Below are positions 45,510-56,725 of a stretch of 64,000 nt of DNA, piece by piece. The translations under genes and the position numbers were made by a program. Source of the stretch: Cladophialophora immunda. Its lineage: Eukaryota > Ascomycota > Eurotiomycetes > Chaetothyriales > Herpotrichiellaceae. The stretch spans positions 4,176,485 to 4,240,484 of the forward strand of contig NW_015622542.1 in NCBI RefSeq assembly GCF_000835495.1, read 5' to 3'. Numbering within the stretch: the first letter of the stretch is position 1; the number at the start of each line of letters is the position of its first letter. The notes under the pieces are model-generated. The model saw nothing but the letters and a program-made list of their open reading frames with translations, did not search any database and was not told the origin of the DNA.

Positions 45510-47243
45510 TCACCACTGCAAATTCAATATCGCTGCGCTAGACCATGGCACTGTAATCGCAAGCATGCCGCCCTGAGCGATCTGCAACACCTCCCCTGAA
45601 GTGACGTTGTTGAGCTTCACGGGCCTTCCCTGACGGAGCTCGTAGTTATATGACCACCCATCGAAAGTAATCCCCGTAATGGCGTCACTGCCGTTTGCCA
45701 TCAGCCGCTGCACACTAACTCCCTTCACGGCTGGCCCGGTGCCAGTGGCGGGCAGTTGGAAGCTGAACGTCTCACTGGGACGAGGTCCCTTGGCAGTTGC
45801 CGTGCCATTGGATGTGTAGTTGTACGCATTCATCTGGACGACAGCTATTCTCTCCAATCGGCCGTCGACGTATGCCGCATAGGCATTTTGATATATGCTC
45901 CCGAGTTCGAGGTCACTTATGCTAACGTTTTTCTTGGTCAAATCTCCGAGAAAGGTGGCTACCATGATATTTCCATAGTATGGTGCCTTTGTGCCCTGGG
46001 TCTCGTTGACGGTTGGAATTGGCTGCCATGAAGCATACCTATAATTGGTGCCTTGGTGCATGTGGACTCGAGCAATTCCCGTGGCAGCACAATAGAGGTT
46101 GAAATCCACGCCCCAAAGAGCAGCACCAAAGGAATTAGACAGGCCTGGTGCCCCTTCGTTGTACAAACTGTTTGTCTCGCCCAGGATGTATGGGAGGCCC
46201 GTGTAGGCTAGGAGGCTTGATTCATTGAGGTGTTTGTTGACTGATAAAACGGTCGATATGTGGTTCATCAAGGTGCCCTGGAGAGTCACACCTGGTTGAG
46301 TCGCACCTCCAATATAGCTGGACGCGGTCAGCAATGTTTAAATTGTCTTTTGAAACGACTCACTTGTGGCTGTCGATGAAAGCAATATTGTTGTCGGCGT
46401 CCAATCCAGCTTGCCATGTGGTGATCGAGTTCAAACTGTTTGAAGTACCCCCAAAATTGGGGGCGTAGAATTTGAACTTCCCCTGACTGATGATTTCCGG
46501 ACAATTCTGCTGGACTAGTTGTCGGATAGTGCGAGTTTTGTTGAGCCATTCTTGGACATAATCGGTCTCATTCCACCAACTTGGTCTCACTGGCCCTTGA
46601 GCACTGGTCTTGTAGAGATCGGGCTCGTTGCCTAGCTCCCAATAGGCGACTTTGGAAGTACCAAGAGCCTTGCAGACAAGGGGAACAGTTCCTACCAAGG
46701 TCTCGTAGCCGATGGAACCATTTTTGCCCAAGTTGAAGCCATGGATATACGTGACGCCTGGCCAAGTGGAGTAAGAGTCAAAGTAGGCTGGACCGATAGA
46801 TATTGTGGTTGGGTAGTCTCTGGACCTTGTGAAGTTGAAAGTCCCAATCAGGGCAGTCGTCTGGGAAGCATTGAAAGTGGCGTAATCTCTGGCCGTCCGT
46901 TTAACATTAGCCAATTAATATAGTTCGATATGGACGTACTCCGTGTTCCCGCCAACTCTGATGATGGGATAAGTCCCTTGAAGATTGCGCAAATTATTCA
47001 ACAGGTTGTATGAGAAATTGTTCGGTTGACTCGAGTTCCCTAAAGGGAGTTGGTGACAAGATCCTGCCGCTTCCCTGGAAACTTACCTGCGAAATCCGGG
47101 AAGGACGAAAACTCAATCGAGTACGAGACAAAGGACTCAAGAAGGGGTTTGCTGGCATTTTGCGGAGGAGCGAGTGACAAGGATATGGCGCACGTAGCTA
47201 CCTCTGCAAGGAGCAAGCCAGTAATGACACGAGATACGAGCAT
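45510..47243 (-). CDS. Secreted GH79 beta-glucuronidase-like glycoside hydrolase
   Basis: Four exons: complement(47087..47243), (46940..47039), (46364..46888), (45510..46317); 529 aa. It starts with a signal peptide (MLVSRVITGLLLAEVATCA). FSYNLLNNLRNLQG and PIIRVGGNTEDYATFN open the TIM barrel. The acid/base Glu is in YWELGNEPDL and the nucleophile Glu in YILGETNSLYNEG, both standard for family 79. The C-terminal beta domain includes SFGAALWGVDFNLYCAATG and ends NLQW. Many N-glycosylation sequons (NETD, NKTR, NVSI, NYTS) support secretion. It probably removes glucuronic acid from plant arabinogalactan or related polymers. The divergent neighbour is a splicing factor, so no functional link is evident. 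Confidence 0.91.
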
Positions 47244-47939
47244 CTTGCGAGATACAGTGATAGAAGAAAGAAGAATCGACGGCTCCTTCCTACCGTTTGC
47301 TTTTATAGCGCCGGCCATCGCAATACACATGCTCTCGAGCAAAGCCCTGTTTATTCCCAGCATTCCGCGGGGGGCTGGTTCGGCACATTTGAGGCCAGGA
47401 ATTCTCCAGGTTTGTAAATCTTGCGATTGGTGGAAAGCTTTGCATTTCAGGAAGGTGACAGAGCATTTGCGGGGAGAAAGGTCGTGGATCGGCAACTGTG
47501 CAACGAGTGTTTTGGGAGCGGAGGGCTGACAGGATACCTTTCATTTGCCCGGAAGGGAATTAGACAGATCGGCGCCTCGCAGTGAAGAGCGTCATCTGCA
47601 GGACTGGAATTGTCTCACGATGAAAGATGGCAATGATCCGACGGTGGTAGTGGGGGACGAGTGATGGTGAAGGCTCCATACAACTCAATCGATGGAAGGA
47701 GAAGAAAAGGTGGACGGCAATGCCAAGCCGATCTCCATACGGCGAAGTACTTTGACATCCGCCGCAATTTCCCATTTTGCGAAACTTGCAGGCAAAGACA
47801 CCTTTATTACCACTACTTGAACAACGCAAACGTCTGATCACCCATTGTCCCTCTTGATTCTCGAAATTCAAATCCGAATATGTTCTGAAACCCCTTCTCG
47901 TACACATTTGTCGACAGCACCCTCCAAATCTTGTCCAAG
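47244..47939. promoter_or_regulatory. Divergent promoter region, GH79 / splicing-factor gene
   Basis: About 700 bp between two divergent starts. A TATA-like TATAAAAG lies on the minus strand at 47307-47300, about 60 bp upstream of the GH79 ATG. Other sites are not evident. Confidence 0.55.
47300..47307 (-). promoter_or_regulatory. TATA-box candidate for GH79 gene
   Basis: TATAAAAG on the minus strand, suitably placed upstream of the GH79 start codon. Position and sequence only; no other support. Confidence 0.5.
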
Positions 47940-48970
47940 ATGCCCTCGCGATCGCCGTCACGAGGGCGATCTCCCACAAGATCGCATACACCCACCTCTA
48001 TACAACGAGCACCATCCCCGCCCTTTAATCGTTCCCGTTCGCCGCGTCGATCACCGTCACCACGGTCACGGTCTCGCTCCCCCTCTCGGTCGAGATCCAG
48101 ATCATACACGCAGTCACCTCCACCTCGCGATGGGCGCAATGGGCAAGGCCAGGGGAGAAGCCACAGCCGGAGCACGACGCGAAGCAGGAGTAGGAGTCCA
48201 AGTCGCGGGGACAGAAGGTCCTACCGAGAAAGAAGCTACACGCGTAGCCCGAGCAGAGACAACCGACGGATGCAGAGCTCTAAGATCGTGGTGGAAAAAC
48301 TTACCCGAAACGTGACGGAAGCCCATCTGCGCGAGATCTTTGGCTCGTATGGTCGCATTGAGTCGATTGACCTCCCGCTGAACAAACAGTGTATGTCTAA
48401 CCTTGGCCTGACCCCCTAAGTGTCTAACGTGGAACAGTCATGACAAATCGCGGCACCGCCTACATCCTTTATGATCACCCTTCCGGTTCAGAATCTGCCA
48501 TTGCCCACATGCATGAGGCCCAACTGGACGGTGTCGTCATCTCCGTGAGCATTGTACTTCCTCGTCGGGCCTTCTCAAGATCACCGCCTCCAGCCAGATC
48601 TTCCCGGTATGGTCCACTGCCCTCCCGTTACGGGCCACCCCCAAGAGGACCCCCTCCACCAAGATATCGCAGCCCACCCCCGAGAAGAGGCGGCTATGGT
48701 GGAGGGAGGCGAGCAGCAGAAGATGACACGTACATCCCCCGTGATACGTACTCAAGGTCTCCTTCACCGCCCAGGCGTCGGCGACGGTCACCCTCATACT
48801 CCAGATCCGCATCTAGGACACCGCCCCGAAGACGAGGCCAACCCGGTCGAAGTCCACCACGGCGGAGAAGACGCAGTCCAAGTTACAGTTCTCGGAGCAG
48901 CTACAGTCATAGCAGAAGCAGAAGCAGAAGTCGGTCAAGAAGCAGACCTAGGTATGGGGGAAGAAGATGA
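47940..48970 (+). CDS. SR-type RNA-binding protein, RNPS1-like
   Basis: Exons 47940..48390 and 48438..48970; 327 aa. An N-terminal RS-rich region (SRSPSRGRSP and RSRSRSPSRS type repeats, residues 1-110) precedes one RRM: KIVVEKLTRNVTEAHL (RNP2), YGRIESIDLPL, then RGTAYILYD (RNP1), where the intron splits the Phe codon. The C-terminal half is Pro/Tyr/Arg-rich and ends in a pure SR tract (SHSRSRSRSRSRSR). RNPS1 is a nuclear splicing activator and exon-junction-complex component. The RRM order and 'VVEKLTRNV' start support RNPS1 over classical SR proteins. Regulation is probably by Ser phosphorylation of the RS tracts (family knowledge). Confidence 0.88.
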
Positions 48971-49770
48971 GCTAGCTGGATGAAGGCCGATGGCTTGCCA
49001 TTCTATGCGCACAAAAGAAGAAGAATACGAATGATACCCAAAATGTACTGTTTGACAACCTTGTGCAAAAGACCAAGGACTTTATTGTGTCAGTTGGATT
49101 GAGGTGCACTGGACAAGAGGTGCCCGGCAAGTGCTGCATAGATGCACGAATTGAAGAGCTCAATTCAAATCTCAACAAGTGCCAATGTCTTGCTGTCATC
49201 CGTCAAACTTGTGCAGACGACAGGTTTCAAATGCCAGTGGACAACATTTGCTTATGGAAAAAGTCCTTCACCCACGAGATAGACAGAGCTGCCTAGAGCC
49301 TGCCTTAGGAAGTTCTGGCCTAGGCACCTTTACTTAGCGTTCTGCCTGGAGCTCTGGCGGTGCTGAGAGCCTATTCGAAGTATTTTAGCGGGCGAATTTA
49401 GTTGAGCTGGTTCCTTGCATGAGGGTCGCTTGGCGGGAGGGTGGAGCCTCGTTCAGTGATGGGCATCTCTGTTTTGGCGAATCCTCGACCCCGACGCCCG
49501 CGCCAATTTTCAGAGTCCGCTCACTTTCACTTTCTGGTGCGCATTCAATGCAAAAAGTGAGCAAGACGTGAAACCCATCACCTCAGTTCTGTGCAGGACC
49601 AGTCTATGTTCTCGACTTCCTCGACCGGCGCCTGATCTTTACCAGGCCTCTCTCTCACCGCGCTCCGAATGACAACGCGTCCGCTTTTCTTCCTGCGCCG
49701 CACGGAGCATCCACATCCCTCTCATTAGTCGATCGCCAGCCCACTGTACACTACCCGCGCGTCGATCATC
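48971..49770. other. Gap before the FAR1-like/Rib7 fusion gene
   Basis: 800 bp with no supported frame. Should contain the splicing-factor 3' UTR and the fusion gene's promoter. Confidence 0.5.
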
Positions 49771-51855
49771 ATGAGTACCGACCCTGAGACTCCCGATGCG
49801 CCTGATGGACTCGACCACCACGACGAAGAAAGCGAAGCTGACGATGAAGCTGTCAACGACGCCGTCATGCACGATGCGGAAGATGATGAAGGCGCCATCG
49901 AGCGGGACGGTGCAGGTGAAGGTGAAGCTGATGCCGAGACTGAACGAACATTGCCGAATGGCAGGACTTACACCGTGTCCGACGAACCTCGCGACTACAG
50001 CGTCTTCGACAACCCGCCCAATCTCGCCGAGATGCGGCAGAGACTTTTCTCCCTTGAAGACCCCGTCGAGCTGCCGGTCGCGGACTGGCAAACTTACTTC
50101 CCTTTCGTCGACAACATCTGGCGCAAGATGAGAACTACGGAACCCCCGCCGGAGGACGTTGCTGCCACGGTCGACTATTATGCCTGTAGACTCCGACGCG
50201 GTGCCGCCCAAAAGCCTCACACGCCCCGTCCGACTCCAGAGGGCAAACAGCAGAGAAAGAAAAGGGTTCGAGAGGAAAAGACATGTGCCATGACGATGAG
50301 GGTGGTCTACAACCACGGTCCGATAGAGACGTGCACCATTTCGAAGGCTACCGACGGCGTGATGAGGCATTCGCACGATCTAGACTACGTCGATGGTACA
50401 AAGCGAAACACCGGAATCATGGATACAGCTCGCCGTGAGGCTGCCAAAGCATATCTGCCGGCTTCGATATTTTGGAAGATGTGGGAGGAGCCAGACAAGA
50501 TGCAGGCTGCAGGCGGGAAGTTTATGAAAATGTCAGACGTCCGAAATGTCCAGTATGCCTGGCGCCAGGGACACCAACAGATCGTTCTCAAAGCACACAA
50601 GGGCTTCAATCAACAACGCGCCCCTCGACAGCCGCCAGCACCTCCTCCACCCAAACCTCAATTCCAACCTTCCATGCAGCCTGGCGTCTTTGGCCGATTG
50701 GAACCCGTCAAAGCAGATGCACGGACCGAGCCACCAACCACAATTCATTGGGACACTTTACAGTACCCCCATCATGCCAGGGGTTTCTTGGAACCATACG
50801 TGCCGGATCCAAAGCTTACTGCGGTTCGAACTCGTCCCCACATCACTCTTACCTGGGCAAGCAGCCTTGATGGCAGGATCAGTCAAGTCCCTGGGATTCC
50901 TACCGCCGTGTCTGGCTTGGAGACAAAGGCTATGACACACTATCTGCGAAGTCGACACGATGCCATCTTGGTTGGTGTTTCAACAGCCATAGCAGATAAT
51001 CCTGCGCTCAATTGTCGGCTCGCCAACCCCGGCGGATATGGTGGACTGGCTTGGGAATTTCAACCACGACCGATCATCATTGATCCTCATGCACGCCTGC
51101 GAATTCACCCAGACATGAAGGTGCTCAAAACAGCAGCCGAAGGACGGGGTAAGGCACCATGGGTGGTGGTTGCTCCCGGGGCCTTGTTACATCCCGTTGC
51201 TGTGAGCACGCTGAAAGCTCATGGTGGAGAATACCTGATGATTAATGACTACCATCCAGCGCAGGGAGGGCTGAACTGGGAAGGGGTTTTTCATGTGCTC
51301 TTTCGAGAAGGCATAAAGAGCGTCATGGTTGAAGGCGGAGGGATCGTGCTTTCAGAGCTTTTGAAAATGCATCGCTCCCATCTGATCGATTCTATCATTC
51401 TCACGATAGCTCCAACTTTTTTTGGCAAAGCAGGAGTGATGGTCTCTCCGGATCCGACATTCGACCCTACAGGGCGACCCATTGCTACAAGGTTAAGAAA
51501 CGTCAGATGGCAACCAATGGGAGACGCTGATGTGGTTATGTGTGGCCACATGACTGTCGACCAGCCTCCCCTTACAAACGGCATGCTCTCGGGGATTGAG
51601 GAGTACTCGCGAACAGCGCCCGGTCCTCCAAATCTACAACAGCAGCCGCAGCAACCTCGACCCCAACCAGCAGGACAGCAACCACCGCCCGGCCCGCCAC
51701 CACCATCGCAACCGCAACCACCTCCACAAACCCCCATCGCGCAGAGTGAGGCTCATGCATCCACGAATGTTCCTGCTACCACTTCCCAGCCAGGGAGATC
51801 TGCGCCCTCGCCCGCACCTGTGCCTCCCCCGGCATCTGTCCCCGCACAGTCTTAG
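49771..51855 (+). CDS. Fusion of FAR1/MULE-like DNA-binding region with Rib7 reductase
   Basis: One uninterrupted 694-aa frame. Residues 1-60 are acidic. Residues about 130-280 have a region like the FAR1/FLYWCH N-terminus of MULE transposases: Cys139, Cys172, HSHDLDYVDGTKRN, EAAKAYLPASIFWKMWEEPD and GGKFMKMSDVRNVQYAWRQG. A Pro-rich linker (282-330) leads to RPHITLTWASSLDGRISQVP (about 355), ILVGVSTAIADNPALNCRL, RPIIIDP, VMVEGGGIVLSELL and ILTIAPTFFG, the RibD_C/Rib7 family. Rib7 (2,5-diamino-6-ribosylamino-pyrimidinone 5'-phosphate reductase) makes the second step of riboflavin synthesis. A Pro/Gln-rich tail (620-694) ends the protein. Yeast Rib7 is about 244 aa, so the first 300 residues are extra. 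An internal ATG at 50674 could start a Rib7-only form. Either a true fusion, or two overlapping products from one locus. Confidence 0.85.
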   Translation: MSTDPETPDAPDGLDHHDEESEADDEAVNDAVMHDAEDDEGAIERDGAGEGEADAETERTLPNGRTYTVSDEPRDYSVFDNPPNLAEMRQRLFSLEDPVELPVADWQTYFPFVDNIWRKMRTTEPPPEDVAATVDYYACRLRRGAAQKPHTPRPTPEGKQQRKKRVREEKTCAMTMRVVYNHGPIETCTISKATDGVMRHSHDLDYVDGTKRNTGIMDTARREAAKAYLPASIFWKMWEEPDKMQAAGGKFMKMSDVRNVQYAWRQGHQQIVLKAHKGFNQQRAPRQPPAPPPPKPQFQPSMQPGVFGRLEPVKADARTEPPTTIHWDTLQYPHHARGFLEPYVPDPKLTAVRTRPHITLTWASSLDGRISQVPGIPTAVSGLETKAMTHYLRSRHDAILVGVSTAIADNPALNCRLANPGGYGGLAWEFQPRPIIIDPHARLRIHPDMKVLKTAAEGRGKAPWVVVAPGALLHPVAVSTLKAHGGEYLMINDYHPAQGGLNWEGVFHVLFREGIKSVMVEGGGIVLSELLKMHRSHLIDSIILTIAPTFFGKAGVMVSPDPTFDPTGRPIATRLRNVRWQPMGDADVVMCGHMTVDQPPLTNGMLSGIEEYSRTAPGPPNLQQQPQQPRPQPAGQQPPPGPPPPSQPQPPPQTPIAQSEAHASTNVPATTSQPGRSAPSPAPVPPPASVPAQS

Positions 51856-54007
51856 GTTGGGCAACGAGCTCGAGAGTCCAATCTGGTGGCGAGAACGGAC
51901 CATTCTCGGTCTCAGGAGAGATGGAAAATCACTACGACAGAAAAGTGGACAAGACATCAAATGACCCCAGAGTCTAATGAATCAAGTGACGATGCCGAAC
52001 GCAAAGTGATAAAACATGCAAAGGCCATACACGTGGGATATGCGAGAGCGGCCGAAACAATCATCGACTCCGTAATACCATCCAACAACAGACGAAAGAT
52101 GCGGCCGACACTTGAAAACGCGACGAGCTAATGACTTCTATGACGCAGGAATATGGAAATGTGAAAAATGGGACGACGAGGAGGGCTGGATATGGACGGA
52201 CCCAGGTAAACGGACCGGTCCCTGTTCAATAATTCCGAGTTTTGGAATGCAAGCTGGGAAAAGCAGAGGGACCTTTTATTGCTTTGTTTAGTGACTACGA
52301 TCGTCGAGGGTGACAGGGAAGGAAATAATACTTCTATTAGGCTGTACCCTGCATGTAGCAACAACGGCCGCCATGATTGCTGCTAGGCTGGCTGAACTCG
52401 ATGATGCTGGTAGTTTGTCAATCCCCAGCCATTCAAGTGCATTACAATCAATACTTACTCCTAGTATGTAGTAATAACCTACACACCACTCGAGATCCAG
52501 AACTTGAAGACTTCTGAACACCAAGGGATTTATTTAGGCAGCGTCCAGTTCCTACCATCCTGATACTGACTGCTACGTCTTAGACACTCATAGCATCTCT
52601 GCCGCTGGTCCATCAGTACTACTCTACTACTCTATCCGTTCATAGCACAGTGATGGGAGGTTGAAAGTGTGACTAAACCCTTTTCAGCTCGATTTCCTTT
52701 TTAGGATGATTAGGTGACCTGTTTCATGCTTGACAGTAATGTCGTTTGCGCCCAGCAGCGTACGAAATTGATGTTCTGGATATCCCTTTGTCCGAGTATG
52801 TACGTGTCCAACTCGTTGTCATTGTGAGTCGATTATCATAATGACGGTAAAAGTACTAATTACCATGTATTCATTCATTCGAGTGTGGGATCTTGCTATG
52901 GCGAATTTCCAACTTCGCTTCCACACCGATGTCAAATCTCAAACAAACTGGTTTGAACCGATTCAAGCCTGATTTTAAACGGACTCGAAGTGGATTGGAA
53001 TCTGTTCAGAGGGTCCAAAGTCAGGCTAGAATCGGCACCTGAATCAAGCTGTTCTTTGGCCTGACGTTGTTGCAGTGTGGGTATCAATGATGGTGGTGCC
53101 TCTGGCGAAGTTTTAAGATATACGAGCAGGTGGACCATCAAGGATTATTACTAAGTACATGTACAATTCGGCACTCAACTCTGAATTTAGATGACTTGAG
53201 AGCTCGTTTTGGCTGGGTTGAGAGAACCTAATACAATACATAAAGTATTCTGAATGTTATTCCCTTCTGAAAAGGGTTCAGCATCGATGGTTGAACCCCT
53301 CCAGGTTGAATTAGCCCAAAGCCTGTCGGGGGCAGAGAGAACTTGAAGTAGTGCGCTTGAGCTCACGAAATACTATGTAGTCGTAGCAGGAGACACGAGA
53401 GCGGAAGAACTCAAATCTACCAGTCAATACACTACATAAATAAATAGAAAATGTTAGCACTAAGTGGTTGGGAGGTGTGAGATCTCGCAAGTCCTAGTGC
53501 TTCGAAGCATACATTGATGGCGAAAATGCAGGTAATGGCGCATGAGAGTGCGGATACGGTGGTCTTGGGACCAAGGAAAGCGTTGGCCAAGGTCCAGCTG
53601 AACGAGGAGGGTTTGTTCGAACCTACCCAAAGAACTGCCCGTCACTTGCTTGTCACACCTATGGGAAATCTCGAACTTCAAGCTGTCAGCCAGGAGTACC
53701 ATGTATGTACTGACTACGACGAGGCTTTGTCCTCTTCGGTGTTTGATTAGTCATCAAGCAATCTTGTTTCGATACTTCCACTCTCTTCAACAGGACAGCG
53801 AGTGCTACTATTGCCATGAGGATCGGTGTGTCGACACTCCAGAGCCTGAGATCCTTCTTTCCTCCCATCTCGCACGGGTCTTATTGGAGATTTTGTTTAT
53901 GCGGGTACAGATAGTGAGTGCTACTTCGCTCGCGGTGTGATATATTTGTCCATCTCTCTTCAAGCGCATTCACGCCAGCCTTCTGGCTTATATTCACAGT
54001 GTTAGCG
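51856..54007. other. Gap with RIP-like inverted repeat, 2.1 kb
   Basis: No supported gene. An imperfect inverted repeat lies at 52957..53035 (listed separately). The left part is the 3' region of the fusion gene; the right part should hold the promoter of the MaoC-like gene. Short frames near 53514-53940 are not convincing. Confidence 0.45.
52957..53035. repeat. Imperfect inverted repeat with 48-bp loop
   Basis: The arm CCGATTCAAGCCTGA (within 52957-52972) matches the reverse complement of 53021-53035 at 14 of 15 bases, and the next eight inner bases differ only by transitions. It could fold as a hairpin or mark the ends of a decayed small element. Confidence 0.6.
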
Positions 54008-55126
54008 ATGGCCAGCATCTTCCTTATTGCTCCTCTTCCGCTCCTCTTTCTCCTCGTCACTGTTGGGGCATTCAAATGCAAGCACCTGCTGCCTCTTTGG
54101 AAACACGAGCGTCAGATCAAGCTCGATTTCTCACCAAACCAACTCTCTGTCATCGACATCGCTGTCGTCTTAGCTGTCTTCCTCTTGAGATCTGTCAGAT
54201 ACTCGATGCTGTCAATATCCATGCGGACCTTCAACCTCAGAAATAGGGTGTCTGAAGCTCCGAAGTCACCAGGCGCAGACGAACTCACATTGGTCATGCC
54301 GTTCCGAGTAACGCAAGCAGACCTTGCTGCATATTCGGCGGCTATCAAGAACCCACCGGACAGTGAGAGCGTTGACTTGGCGGGCTCACAGTTGCTTCTG
54401 TTCCTATCAGCATCAAGTGAGCCAGCCATGCTGCTGTTACTTGCCCATTCGTCGTGCACAGTGCGGCCGTTAGGTTCTGTCAACGTGAGAAATCGATTCG
54501 AACTGTTGAGGCCTGATCTGTGCACGGAGTGGGCTTTGACGTCGTTCAAGAAGGCCTACTTGACTGCAAGGCTCTCAAAAGATGTCCGCACCGTCAAACG
54601 AGGGTTCGAAGTCGACCTGGTGGTAAGCTTGAGTATCCCGAGCAAGGACTCGAACAACCCCATCACCGTCTTTCGTCAAAACTTCACGATTTTGCAGTTC
54701 GCAAGAGTTCGTGCAGAATTGGCTCAACCACAGGATTGTGCTCGCAACGGAGGAGCCATTCCAGTCTGGTCGGATTCGACAGCATTGACCGTCGAGGACA
54801 ATGCTCCGGCATACTGGGCAAGGCTCTGCAAGGATTACAACCCGATACATACCTCGACAATCGCAGCAAAGCTCTTTGGCTTCCCAGGAAAACTAGCTCA
54901 CGGCAACCACGTCGGTGCCTTAGCGGCCAAGTACATTACACTGGCAAGTGAAACAGGGCCGCTCTTTATGGAAATATCTTTTAAGCGGCCTGTGGTTGTC
55001 CCCGCGCAATTGGACTTGCAGGTTTCTAGAGAGACGGCGGAATCCTCGCCCTTGCATTTTACAGTGTTTCAAATTCTGAGCAAAAACAAAGTCAGCATTG
55101 AAGGGAGAGTTGGCCAGCTCCAATAG
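54008..55126 (+). CDS. MaoC-like hot-dog domain protein with N-terminal membrane segment
   Basis: Intronless from the first real ATG at 54008 (MASIFLIAPLPLLFLLVT); 372 aa. Residues 2-22 form a hydrophobic helix, a likely membrane anchor or signal, and a second hydrophobic stretch (IDIAVVLAVFLLRSV) lies near residue 50. The MaoC dehydratase signature is C-terminal: YWARLCKDYNPIH, then AAKLFGFPGKLAHGNHVGALAAK, the hydratase-2 motif with D-x-N-x-x-H. Members hydrate 2-enoyl-CoA or act in fatty-acid elongation and PKS-like pathways. The N-terminal half has no family I recognise but may be a second, degenerate hot-dog. Not part of an obvious cluster. Confidence 0.82.
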   Translation: MASIFLIAPLPLLFLLVTVGAFKCKHLLPLWKHERQIKLDFSPNQLSVIDIAVVLAVFLLRSVRYSMLSISMRTFNLRNRVSEAPKSPGADELTLVMPFRVTQADLAAYSAAIKNPPDSESVDLAGSQLLLFLSASSEPAMLLLLAHSSCTVRPLGSVNVRNRFELLRPDLCTEWALTSFKKAYLTARLSKDVRTVKRGFEVDLVVSLSIPSKDSNNPITVFRQNFTILQFARVRAELAQPQDCARNGGAIPVWSDSTALTVEDNAPAYWARLCKDYNPIHTSTIAAKLFGFPGKLAHGNHVGALAAKYITLASETGPLFMEISFKRPVVVPAQLDLQVSRETAESSPLHFTVFQILSKNKVSIEGRVGQLQ

Positions 55127-55628
55127 ATGGCCAACACCGGCTGGCTTACTACTATTATCTACCGCATTGAGGCCACACAAATCACTCTTTACCAGCGAAT
55201 GCGAGTGGCAAGCGAACAATGACGAAGTCGAGTCCCGGTCAAGCCGTGGATTCAATCGGCTGCCCGGAGACCCTGGAGAGTCGCTGGACCTGGAGCTGTT
55301 CAGTCTTCACTGGCGCAGCGCTTAAAGCCCAATTTCGGGACAGTCGGCGAATCGCAAAGCACTCGATCTGCAGATCAGCGTATCGGCGGCTTGGGTCGAA
55401 TTTCAAACCTTTTCGCGCATGTGAAGAAGTCCGAGACTTCCTCCTTTTTCCAATCTGCCATTTTGATAATGTTAAAGGCGCAAGTAAGGCGTCTTGGGGA
55501 GTTATATAATATACTACTGGTCCAGTCAGTCCTCTTCTTTTGCCCAATCCTGCTTACAGACGGCCACCTAGACCTTGTTCTTGAAAACCCGTCAGTCGGC
55601 CTTTATCCCCTTTTGCGCGTGCAACAAA
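55127..55628. other. Gap upstream of PAQR gene
   Basis: About 500 bp. An AT-rich TATATAATATA patch near 55500-55515, roughly 115 bp before the PAQR start, could be its core promoter. Nothing else seen. Confidence 0.5.
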
Positions 55629-56597
55629 ATGTCATTCATTCTTGCCTATCGAAAACCGAAGGAGAAGCTGGCGAGAGCCCGGGCGCGGGCACCAAGTATT
55701 CCCAGGCTCCATGAAAATCTCACGAAGCTCAAGTCGAAGCCCTACAGGCTGTTGAACTTCGAAGAACTGCCCGCATGGTACCAAGACAACCACTTCACAA
55801 GGTCGGGCTATCGACCGGTAGCCAACTCGTGGTTTACATGCCTCCTGTCCCTAGGACACCTGCACAACGAGTCAATCAACATCTACACTCATCTGGTCCC
55901 GGCCTTTTGTCTTGCCGTGGGACAAGTCCTCGTCTACCGTGGTCTCAGCTGGTTCTACCCTGAGGCGTCGGTGGCCGATTACGCCGTCTTCAGCATCCAA
56001 GTCGGCGCTGCCATCGTCACCATGCTCCTTTCCTCCACCTATCACACCCTCATCTGCCATTCCAAGGATGTTGAGAATCTAATGCTGAGGGTCGACTATG
56101 TGGGCATTCTCACGCTGATCCTGGGGAGCTTCTTTTCCGGGATTTACGTTGGATTCTATTGCGAACCATTGCTCCGTTGGGTCTATTGGAGCATGATCAT
56201 CTCCCTCAGCCTCATCACGGCCACGCTGGTTCTGCACCCACGCCTACAGGGCTTGAAATACCGGGGCCATCGAACGTGGGCTTTCATCTTCACCGCACTG
56301 TCGGGCTTCGCACCCATCCTTCACGGCCTCTACCTTTACGGCTGGCGCGAGATGTGGGTACGCTCGGGGATGCCGTACTGGTTTTTGGAAGGCGTCGTCT
56401 ACGGCATCGGCGCCTTCTTCTTCGTGACGCGGATACCTGAGTCGATATGGCCCGGCGATTTTGACATCTGGTTTTCCTCACACCAGTTTTTCCATGTCTT
56501 GGTGGTGGTTGCCAGTCAGGTACATCTATACGGGGTTTGGGTGGCTTTCGATTGGAACTACCAAAACCAAAGAGTCTGTCCTGCCATCGGATTCTAG
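55629..56597 (+). CDS. PAQR/Izh family seven-helix membrane protein (adiponectin-receptor-like)
   Basis: Intronless, 322 aa, starting at ATG 55629 (MSFILAYRKP). A soluble N-terminus is followed by YRPVANSWFTCLLSLGHLHN, ESINIYTHL, STYHTLICHS, RVDYVGI, LQGLKYRGHRTWAF, and the last-helix motif WFSSHQFFHVLVVVASQVH. The Ser/His residues of YHT and SHQFFH are the conserved metal-binding set of PAQR proteins. Yeast Izh1-4 act in zinc and sterol homeostasis and antifungal response; PAQR receptors are proposed ceramidases. The convergent aldo-keto reductase gene ends 128 bp downstream. Membrane location is likely plasma membrane or ER. Confidence 0.92.
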   Translation: MSFILAYRKPKEKLARARARAPSIPRLHENLTKLKSKPYRLLNFEELPAWYQDNHFTRSGYRPVANSWFTCLLSLGHLHNESINIYTHLVPAFCLAVGQVLVYRGLSWFYPEASVADYAVFSIQVGAAIVTMLLSSTYHTLICHSKDVENLMLRVDYVGILTLILGSFFSGIYVGFYCEPLLRWVYWSMIISLSLITATLVLHPRLQGLKYRGHRTWAFIFTALSGFAPILHGLYLYGWREMWVRSGMPYWFLEGVVYGIGAFFFVTRIPESIWPGDFDIWFSSHQFFHVLVVVASQVHLYGVWVAFDWNYQNQRVCPAIGF

Positions 56598-56725
56598 CTG
56601 GCGGCGACGAATACATGCATGCATCTATGCTCTCACGCGACTTAGAACCAGTAATCGACTTCGGAAGGCGACCTTGCCGGCCCGTCAATTGCTCTATGCA
56701 GTCTATCGAAATCTAGATTCTATGC

